Positions 57,538 to 64,000 of a stretch of 64,000 bases of DNA are shown here, in pieces. Numbering within the stretch: the stretch's first letter is position 1; the number at the start of each line of letters is the position of its first letter. Source of the stretch: Hydractinia symbiolongicarpus (Eukaryota; Cnidaria; Hydrozoa; Anthoathecata; Hydractiniidae); contig NC_079886.1 in the NCBI RefSeq assembly GCF_029227915.1, forward strand, positions 20,558,501 through 20,622,500, read 5' to 3'. Both the position numbers and the translations under genes were made by a program. The notes under the pieces are model-generated. The model ran no database searches, was not told the DNA's origin, and was given only the letters and a program-made list of their open reading frames with translations.

Positions 57538-58107
57538 TATTTCCGACATAGTATTTTTCAGTATATCTTTATTTTGTTCTAAGTCCGGGTTTTTTGTGTC
57601 ATTATATGTTTTTTATTCAACAGTTAATCACAGCAAGTGGAGTTCTTTCTGAGGATATCTACTGAAAAGACATTTTTCATACCTTTCAAAGAAAAATTCA
57701 ATGTTCTTCAATGTTACAAAGCATTTTTTCAACACAACTATCGATCCTCTGAAAATAACAAAATACAAACAAAAAGTGCCATACTATCAAGCAACATATA
57801 GAACATAACATATTATATCAGATGTATCCTGCTATATAAATCCTCTTTTTAACTGTATACATAGCTGTGAACATCAGTATACCTCAGTTTGAAATGCAAA
57901 AAAAAAACAGGTTAACCAGTAACCAGGTGAACTAGAGCCTACTGTATGTCAACATTATTTTAGGAGAGAACATATGCTAAAAATTTTCAATGCTCATCTA
58001 TCGGTTTACGTTTGATCATGAAATATAAACAAAATAAAAAACTTATATTCAAGTTATTTCACACATATAATGATAACAAAAAATCTCAAAGTCCATATGT
58101 TTTGTAT
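57538..58107. other. Spacer between convergent genes of element 2
   Basis: AT-rich, no credible ORF. Probably the two 3' UTRs. Confidence 0.5.
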
Positions 58108-60213
58108 TCATATAATGTCCATGCTCCAACTAGATGCAGATAAGATGTTATGCATTTCTGCCCTGAATTCACAGAAATTAGAATACGAGGAAGGCATTTA
58201 CAACATAGGTGCACATGTGTGTGCAATCGGGCGCCTAGCTGCTGTTAAACACGGTACAAATTCTACTCTTAATTTTTCTACCAACAATACATCTGAACCT
58301 GTACAAAATCTTAGGAACGTTTTAAGTCCGATTTCATCCAACCCACGGATAAACTGCTTCAGGTAATCAAAACATTCCCTCTCAGCTGCATTTTTTGGTT
58401 CAGCGTTGAGTATTTTAACAACTTTACGATTAGTTGGAAGTATTTTTTTGTAAAACAAATTGATGTCATTGAAAGTGCTAAATTCCTGAAAATCTCTTAA
58501 AACATTCATTGACTTTGTCCAACAGCAAACCATAAGATATGGTCGTTGTATCAATTCTTGACGTGCTATCTCTAATATCACACCATACACATTCATTATG
58601 GTAACACGGCTTTTACAATTAAATCGATCCAAAATATCCAGGAATTCTTCATCTTCAAATAAACCATTGTTTTTTCCATGGAGGGCATCATCAACAATCT
58701 TCGACTCCATTGGAGTCAAATAATTCAAAAAAGATTGAATTAGATTGTCATTTTGAACATTACCAAACAAACAATACATAATAAAGGCCTTGCATAGTTG
58801 CATAGGAAAATACTTTGTGTCATAATACCCTTTCACCAATATCGTAGCAATAGAACTCCATTCATCTAAATAAAAATCATGTCGTACAAATGGAACACGC
58901 TCTGTATGTCCTACACACAATCCATCTAATATGTCCTGCCAAACAGAAGAATATATATCACGATCAACCCCTATGCCAATACCAGTTTCTTTTTCTCCTC
59001 GTGCATCTATAACAACAAACTTGATTTTTTGAGGTACTGTTATTGTTTTGAATGCTTCCACCATATCAGCTCGAATATTTGTACGGTGAACAATAACTTC
59101 CTTTTCTATGTCACTCTCTGTGAGGTCAATGGTTGGTGCATGTACGGCTTGTGTTTCTGTGGTTGATGCATGTACGACTGGTGCTTCTGTGGTTGATGCA
59201 TGTACAACTGGTGCTTCTGTAGTCGATGCATGTACGACTGGTGTTTCTGTGGTTGATGCATGTACAACTGGTGCTTCTGTAGTCGATGCATGTACGACTG
59301 GTGTTTCTGTGGTTGATGCATGTGCGGCTGGTGCTTCTGTGGTTGATGTTGATGCATGTACGGCTGGCACTTCTGTAACTGGTGCTTCGTTAGTTGGTGT
59401 AGGTGCGGTTGGTTCATGCTGCGAAGTGCCAGAATCTGTATTCAAAAGATCATCTTGTTGGTGATCAGAATTTTGAAAGAGATCATTTGAACTACCAAAA
59501 TAACCTTGGTGGTCAGATGAAGGTTCATGATCAGCTTCAATTATTGAACTTTGTTCTACAGACGATGAAAATACTATGTCATTGGATGAGGGAATTGAGG
59601 TTGATGCTGCTAATGGATCAATGTTTCTTATTGTCTGATATACAGAAGGATAACAGATTCTACATATCCCACCAACCATTTGACAAAAACATACAGAACA
59701 CACATCTGTTTCGAATACGGTTGAATCAAAATAACCATATTTTGTGTGTAAAACAAAGTAAAATTTACTTATATAGACACCTCGATTTTTCAAGCAGTCC
59801 TTGAGGGTTAGTGATTCGTCAATCGCAACACCAGATGCATCTCTAATGGTAATTTCACAATCATTTCGACTTTCACCAAAGAAGTTTGTTCCTTCAGGAA
59901 AATAATGGTTGATGGCTTTTTCCTTGATTGATTCAACAGTATCGAAATCATTAACAACAACAAAGCGGTGGCCACCACCGTGTTTTTGCGTTACAGTTGT
60001 GTGTGTACCTTTTAACAAATCTGCACGTTTCCACTTGACATTAACATGCTTCTCCTTACCGTCCTTTTTAACATCATCAGCAGAGTTTGAGGTACGAATA
60101 CGTTTCAACAGGCTGCCAAGTCGAGTCTCTGTTTGTTTGTTTTTTATTTTATTTGGAGGGTCATCTTTATTCTGCATTTCGTCCCTCACGATTCTATTGA
60201 CCAGATTTTCCAT
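58108..60213 (-). pseudogene. Element 2 HECT-like protein, premature stop after AHTC
   Basis: Minus strand, ATG 60213. Basic N-terminus, then a ubiquitin-like segment (GGGHRFVVVNDFDTVESI at ~residues 88-105 to GVYISKFYFVL near 150), a CSVCFCQMVGGICRICY finger (~169-188), an acidic/Ser linker and a TTEAPVVHAS repeat tract (~285-363). The HECT-like domain (~400-667) has GIGIGVDRDIYSSVWQDI, ERVPFVRHDFYLDEW and ECFDYLKQFIRGLDEIGLKT, ending RRPIAHTCAPML at a TAA (58198-58200). Same-phase coding continues (PSSYSNFCEFRAEMHNIL) to TGA at 58108, matching the C-lobe end kept in element 1, so one nonsense codon removes ~30 residues just after the presumed catalytic Cys. There is no intron where element 1 has one. 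A ubiquitin-transfer role is inferred. Confidence 0.75.
59125..59390. repeat. 30-bp minisatellite encoding TTEAPVVHAS repeats
   Basis: About eight in-frame 30-bp units (plus strand GTTGATGCATGTAC(G/A)ACTGG then TG(C/T)TTCTGTG) code for ten-residue Thr/Ala/Pro/His repeats in the HECT-like protein. The absence of stops in other frames produces shadow ORFs on both strands. The homologous gene in element 1 lacks this tract. Confidence 0.9.
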
Positions 60214-60817
60214 ATCCTAAAAAATGGTAAAAATTGTAAAACATATCACCAATGTTTTATTCAATCATTGAACTTTTACTGTAATTATTCACCAAGCTGT
60301 ATATTAGCTATAAACCATGTTTGTTTATATCGCTTTGATATTGTTTGTTTGTTTTTTTTTGTTTTTTTTCAATGACGACACTTGTAAAAGTTTTTATGTG
60401 TCTGGTCTGTGTGTACACTGTGTGCCATAACTAACAATATCTATCTTAGAAAAGACATGTGTTATCCTTGATTTATAATATTTTTGCCATATGTCCCAAC
60501 TTTTTTGTTTCCATTCATTTTCCTCTGACCACTCTAGATAGCAAAAAATTACCAAAAAGCTGTCAAGGCTGTTGTCTGAACTTTCGCTTTCGCTCCTAAC
60601 ACACAGCAAATAGGTAGCCATATTTGATTCCTAGCTTCAATTATTGCTGATGCAAACAAAAAACTTTTTCGACTCCTCCCCAGAGAGGTGTAGATTTTCG
60701 AAATGAAATTAACAAAGACAAAAAACAGTAGGTGTAAAAATTTGATGACTCACCGAACAACACTTCGTCAACAACGTGTCACACAGATAGAGACCTCTGG
60801 TACGCTAATCAAAAATT
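60214..60817. other. 5' flank of the element 2 HECT-like gene
   Basis: Likely promoter region of the minus-strand gene. ORFs of 75-80 codons are unsupported. A CTCCCCAGAGAGG palindrome-like stretch near 60675 is unremarkable. Confidence 0.45.
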
Positions 60818-61018
60818 TCCCTTCACTGTTTTTTCAAATAGCGAAGGTCAACTAAAAAAATTCCCTTCACCACTTTTTAAATATGCAGAAGGTCACAAAA
60901 TGTGTGCCATAGAAAAACCCTGAAGGGAAAATCCCAAAAATCCTGAAGGGAAATGGCAAAATTATTGAAAAATTCAGAAGGGAACTGAAAAACGATGAAG
61001 GGTAATAAAAAAATATAC
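60818..61018. repeat. Element 2 right subterminal repeats
   Basis: TTCCCTTCAC occurs twice (60819, 60863) and then, in the opposite orientation, (C/A)(T/A)GAAGGGAA-type words recur near 60922, 60942, 60977 and 61006. They mirror the left-end CCCTTCACC units. The minus-strand ORFs here are not coding. Confidence 0.7.
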
Positions 61019-61055
61019 AGAAGTGAAGTGACACCTGAGGGCCATCGTACATATT
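61019..61055. repeat. Element 2 right TIR and target duplication
   Basis: Perfect reverse complement of 55975-56005, then CATATT (61050-61055). Confidence 0.94.
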
Positions 61056-61138
61056 GCACCATAATATTTGCATTTTACGATCTGTTTATATCCGCCATAT
61101 TTAAATAAAGTTCCTTCCTAAAAGTTTTTTTAAAAAAT

Positions 61139-61830
61139 GTGCAGAAGTAAAATTGCAGAAGTATTTTAAAAAAAGGTGCGCAGAAGTATTTTCAAAAAAA
61201 AGTGCAGAAGTATTTTCAAAAAAAAGCGCAGAAGTATTTTCAAAAAAAAGTGCAGAAGTATTTTCAAAAAAAAGTGCAGAAGTATTTTCAAAAAAATTGC
61301 AGAAGTATTTTCAAAAAAATTGCAGAAGTATTTTCAAAAAAATTGCAGAAGTATTTTCAAAAAAAAGTGCAGAAGTATTTTCAAAAAAATTGCAGAAGTA
61401 TTTTCAAAAAAATTGCAGAAGTATTTTCAAAAAAAGTGCAGAAGTATTTTCAAAAAAAGTGCAGAAGTATATATTTTCAAAAAAAGTGCAGAAGTATTTT
61501 CAAAAAAAGTGCAGAAGTATTTTCAAAAAAAGTGCAGAAGTATTTTCAAAAAAATTGCAGAAGTATATATTTTCAAAAAAAGTGCAGAAGTATTTTCAAA
61601 AAATGTGCAGAAGTATTTTCAAAAAAAGTGCAGAAGTATTTTCAAAAAAAGTGCAGAAGTATTTTCAAAAAAAGTGCAGAAGTATTTTCAAAAAAAGTGC
61701 AGAAGTATTTTCAAAAAAATTGCAGAAGTATTTTCAAAAGAAGTGCAGAAGTATTTTCAAAAAAATTGCAGAAGTATATATTTTCAAAAAAAGTGCAGAA
61801 GTATATATTTTCAAAAAAAGTGCAGAAGTA
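61139..61830. repeat. Element 1 right subterminal array, ~30 copies
   Basis: GCAGAAGTATTTTCAAAAAA is repeated about 30 times with a period near 21-23 bp, with occasional TATATA expansions. It is the reverse complement of the left array motif. Because the unit lacks stops in several frames, ORFs over 200 codons appear in all three plus frames; they are not genes. Confidence 0.9.
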
Positions 61831-61844
61831 AAAAAAAGTTATGA

Positions 61845-61879
61845 CAGAAGTGTGACCCCTCAGAGCCATCGTAATTTCT
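61845..61879. repeat. Element 1 right TIR and target duplication
   Basis: Perfect reverse complement of 51777-51805, followed by ATTTCT at 61874-61879. Confidence 0.92.
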
Positions 61880-61943
61880 GAACCAATTCAGCAATGTCGC
61901 TTCGCAAAGTCCCCTTACACAATATATTCAAAATTTTTGACAT
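61880..61943 (-). pseudogene. Displaced N-terminus of the polymerase frame
   Basis: The minus-strand ATG at 61941-61943 opens MSKILNILCKGTLRSDIAEL, and the frame runs to the element-1 target site ATTTCT. Across the 10-kb insertion the same frame continues at 51776 (KCNDTIIQHCIST...). An in-frame stop lies upstream near 61995. The insertion therefore split a reading frame at the start of the polymerase gene or a small gene just upstream of it. Confidence 0.6.
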
Positions 61944-62220
61944 TATGTCGATAAACAAAAGTGTACTCCAAAATGCACCTTCACTTTACGTATTTCATAA
62001 ATTACATATTCGGTGGGGAATTTTGATTCTCAAATTTTACTACCAAATGCTACGTTGCAAATCTCCCCGAAAAACGCATTTTCTTGTCTATTTTGATTAT
62101 GTATAAGCATTATCAAATTTTAAACGCAATATCACTTGAAAATATTTTTAGTACGCAAAGTCTCCTTTATACCGTGGCTGATTACAACGTTTTGTTTTCA
62201 TTTAAAATAGGCGCACTGTA
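61944..62220. other. Continuation of Polinton-like flank, no gene assigned
   Basis: AT-rich, with one plus-strand 70-codon ORF (61894-62106) antisense to the polymerase N-terminus and without motifs. CGCAAAGTC(C/T)CCTT occurs at 61896 and again near 62155, hinting at a short repeat. The left end of the third transposon probably lies between here and 62226. Confidence 0.4.
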
Positions 62221-62226
62221 AAAGAC

Positions 62227-62445
62227 GCGGCCGCGTGAAATTATGTGCGGCCGCGTTTTAAAAAGCGCGGCCGCGTGTTTTTAGGAGCGGCCGCGTGTTT
62301 TACCGCCAGTTTTACCGCCGGTTTCTAAATCTGGTCTGCAGAATGTCAAAGTTAAAACAGGTGCTAAAATACGCGGCCGCGCTTTTTGCCGCTGATTTTG
62401 CCGCTAATTTCAAGGTAAAACAGGCGGTAAATGACGCGGCCGGGC
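62227..62445. repeat. NotI-palindrome subterminal repeats of element 3
   Basis: GCGGCCGC occurs at 62227, 62247, 62267 and 62287 (exactly 20 bp apart) and again at 62373, with a partial GCGGCCGGG near 62437 and several ACCGCC/GCCGCT words between. In this AT-rich sequence that density is extreme. By analogy with elements 1 and 2 they are subterminal transposase-binding repeats upstream of the transposase gene. Confidence 0.75.
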
Positions 62446-62527
62446 AGTTTTCCTTGAGATGTAATTCGATGTGGTCCTGAGAGTTACCACCGTTCAATGA
62501 CGAAAACGTGTTTACTCGTAGTGCAAG

Positions 62528-63706
62528 ATGGATGCTATGCCAGTCGGTGTCGATGTGTCATTGGAAGATTTAGTGGCGTATTATCATAGCCTACGACCTA
62601 AGTTGAAGTATTTGGAAATATGTATGGTGATTAACAAGCGTCATCACAAGTCATTATCTATGAGAAAGTTTCAATCAATATGCACAAGATTGGGCTTACG
62701 TCGAACTAGCAATGTTTCTCGCAGTATCCTGGTAGATATTATTAAGAATGAGTTGCAAGTGTCATCTTCAAGTTTCGGTTACCGGCAAATGACAGAATTG
62801 ATAGCATTGAAGTTTGACGTGATTGTTGCTAAGGAGACTGTGCGAACTATATTGAAGGAGGTGGATCCGTCAGGAGTAGAAAAAAGGCTTGGAAAAGTGA
62901 TTACACGACGCATATATGATACCAAAGGTCCTTGTGACATATATCATATAGATGGAAATGACAAATTAAAAAGATGGGGATTGGCAATACACGGTGGTAT
63001 TGATGGTTTCAGCCGTAAATTACTATGGTTGGTTGTTTCAACAACAAATAATGATCCACTTGTAATCGGAAATTTGTTTTTGCAATGCGTGAAGAGATAC
63101 GGTGTATGTCCGCGTATACTGAGAATGGACCGAGGGACGGAAAACATTTATTGTGCGGATTTACAAGAATTTTTCACTGGTAACAGCGATAGTTTTAAGT
63201 ACGGTCGTTCAACGGGAAACCAGAGAATAGAAGCATTTTGGTCTCGCCTCAAGTTGTACAAACTTAATTGGTGGATAAATTATTTCAAACATCTCACATC
63301 AACACTCGTATATGACCCCGAATTACCAACCCATAGAGAAGCCTTATTTCTTTGTTATATTCCCGTTTTACAGAGAGAATTTAATGATTTTGTCATCACA
63401 TGGAATTCAAGAAACGTACGCCAGTCATCAAGCGCACCAGGAGGTCGTCCAGACCTATTGTTTCATATTCCGTCAGCAAGTGGCTATTCAAATCAAGGGA
63501 TGCTTGTGGATAGCACTGAAATATCTGTCGCTGAAAATGTCATGGGAATTGATCATCATCCAGTTTTCAAAAATAAAGATTTGCATGATTTATTGATTTG
63601 TTATATGGGGATACATCACTTGCAAGCACCCATGGACGCACAACAATCATTGGAAACATATGTGCAATTACTTGGATTCTTAAGGAATGACGGGTTTATA
63701 GTTTAA
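62528..63706 (+). CDS. Element 3 DDE transposase, divergent and intact
   Basis: A 392-codon frame from ATG 62528. The layout is as in elements 1 and 2: an N-terminal helical region (LEDLVAYYHSLRPKLKYLEI), SFGYRQMTELIALKFDVIV, CDIYHIDGNDKLKRWGLAIH (Asp), RILRMDRGTENIYC (Asp; DRGTEN instead of DDGTEH) and GRSTGNQRIEAFWSRLK (Glu), ending with APGGRPDLLFHIP. It is much more diverged than elements 1 and 2 are from each other. All catalytic positions are present and there are no stops. Its right TIR and any HECT-like partner would lie beyond 64000. It represents a separate subfamily with GC-rich subterminal repeats. Confidence 0.9.
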   Translation: MDAMPVGVDVSLEDLVAYYHSLRPKLKYLEICMVINKRHHKSLSMRKFQSICTRLGLRRTSNVSRSILVDIIKNELQVSSSSFGYRQMTELIALKFDVIVAKETVRTILKEVDPSGVEKRLGKVITRRIYDTKGPCDIYHIDGNDKLKRWGLAIHGGIDGFSRKLLWLVVSTTNNDPLVIGNLFLQCVKRYGVCPRILRMDRGTENIYCADLQEFFTGNSDSFKYGRSTGNQRIEAFWSRLKLYKLNWWINYFKHLTSTLVYDPELPTHREALFLCYIPVLQREFNDFVITWNSRNVRQSSSAPGGRPDLLFHIPSASGYSNQGMLVDSTEISVAENVMGIDHHPVFKNKDLHDLLICYMGIHHLQAPMDAQQSLETYVQLLGFLRNDGFIV

Positions 63707-64000
63707 CAAGCTAAACAAAAAGAAACATTTATATACTAAGTCTCTTTGATGAAACATAACATATCCAAACAAAATATCACATATAAATCATGAGAATAAC
63801 AATCAATAAATTTTCCAATATCATAAAAGAGGCGAAATTCGCTCGTTTTCACTGGGAGCACTTTAACAAATTCAAAAAAATTTCAATGAAACGTATATGA
63901 AGAACTGAGATCTCTTGGGGGTTATAAGGTTACACTAAAAAGTCCTAAAAAAGTGATTACCAAAAAACTTGATAACAAAATTTTCATTTAAAAAAAGACT
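63707..64000. other. 3' flank of element 3 transposase
   Basis: AT-rich with no ORF. No inverted repeat matching the left flank was found, so the element continues past the window. Confidence 0.5.

Larger units (their letters stand above)
55975..61049 (+). mobile_element. Element 2: intact-ended DDE transposon with HECT-like gene
   Basis: Perfect 31-bp inverted repeats (55975-56005 and 61019-61049, outer end TACGATGGCCCTCAGGTGTC) are flanked by the 6-bp repeat CATATT (55969-55974 and 61050-61055). Length 5075 bp. It is inserted inside element 1. The two elements' termini share TACGATGGC and a GTCAC block. It contains an open transposase gene and a nearly open HECT-like gene in convergent orientation, and TTCCCTTC/GAAGGGAA subterminal repeats. 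It is the youngest insertion of the nest. Confidence 0.95.
51777..61873 (+). mobile_element. Element 1: IS3/rve-type DDE transposon with HECT-like gene (interrupted)
   Basis: Perfect 29-bp inverted repeats (51777-51805 and 61845-61873, outer end TACGATGGCTCTGAGGGGTC) are bounded by the 6-bp direct repeat ATTTCT (51771-51776 and 61874-61879). Subterminal arrays of ACTTCTGCAA-type units lie inside both ends. Without the 5.08-kb element 2 and its target duplication it would be about 5.0 kb. It carries a transposase on the plus strand and a HECT-like gene on the minus strand, both disabled. The 6-bp duplication and IS3-like integrase suggest the IS3EU superfamily; that label is inference. Confidence 0.9.

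Noticed and set aside
59106-59464. Shadow ORFs with His/Gln or ACTTGASVVD repeats
   Set aside because: Alternative frames of the minisatellite within the HECT-like gene.
61153-61881. Three overlapping ORFs of 209-242 codons rich in AEVFSKK, QKYFQKK and CRSIFKK
   Set aside because: All three plus frames are open because the 22-bp subterminal repeat lacks stops. It is a transposon-end array, not protein-coding.
62227-62445. CRISPR-like regular palindromic repeats
   Set aside because: Units are only ~10 bp at 20-bp spacing without unique spacers or cas genes; the context is a eukaryotic transposon end.
62460-62490. TTCGATGTGGTCCTGAGAG as left TIR of element 3
   Set aside because: It vaguely resembles the TIRs of elements 1 and 2, but would leave the NotI array outside the element and only 60 bp before the start codon; no right-hand partner is available to test.

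Overview
This is an AT-rich animal nuclear segment with no sign of bacterial organisation (no operons, ribosome-binding sites or dense coding). Short exon fragments, splice-like junctions, and layers of transposons, simple repeats and segmental duplications dominate. The P-type transposase with THAP finger, the Polinton/Maverick-like protein set, the tyrosine-recombinase-like ARRG...NRHR gene family and the many TAGCTAGC words fit a cnidarian, probably a hydrozoan. That assignment is inference; no marker gene fixes the species.

Layout. (1) 1-23.4 kb: remnants, on the minus strand, of a gene whose C-terminus (0.9-1.8 kb) is tyrosine-recombinase-like, whose internal zinc-finger-like exon lies near 10, 12, 20.5 and 22.5 kb, and whose acidic exon may be at 23.15-23.36 kb. 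A 10.4-kb block (2015-12422) is repeated almost identically at 12430-22832, and each block contains an older 1.9-kb tandem duplication, so one exon is present four times. The blocks also carry a LINE reverse-transcriptase relic and a GIY-YIG relic. (2) 23.4-27.6 kb: Helentron/HINE-like repeats, a RING-finger exon and a satellite-like array. (3) 27614-32244: a P element with perfect 29-bp terminal inverted repeats, a 7-bp target duplication, a THAP/P transposase broken by one frameshift, and an opposing C2H2 accessory gene. (4) 33-44 kb: B-box and ankyrin exon relics in a convergent inverted duplication, a coiled-coil ORF, two tRNA-like sequences in a diverged 1-kb repeat pair, and long gene-poor tracts. 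(5) 44.4-51.8 kb: a decayed Polinton/Maverick- or adintovirus-like element with an HNH nuclease, a capsid-like protein, small membrane proteins and a truncated protein-primed type-B DNA polymerase. (6) 51777-61873: an IS3/rve-type DDE transposon (element 1, 6-bp target duplication ATTTCT) inserted into the polymerase reading frame, itself split by a second element of the same family (element 2, 55975-61049, target duplication CATATT). (7) 62.2-64 kb: subterminal repeats of NotI palindromes followed by a third, divergent, intact transposase; the element continues past the window.

How the genes fit together. Elements 1 and 2 each carry exactly two convergent genes: a DDE integrase-like transposase on the plus strand, and on the minus strand a large protein with a ubiquitin-like segment, a small CxxC finger and a HECT-like C-terminus ending in an AHTC motif. 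The repeated pairing of an IS3-like transposase with a HECT-type ubiquitin-ligase-like protein, bounded by perfect inverted repeats and target duplications, is the strongest candidate for an under-described system. Relative ages can be read from the nesting: Polinton-like element first (many lesions), then element 1 (frameshift plus nonsense codons), then element 2 (transposase open; one nonsense codon in the HECT-like gene).
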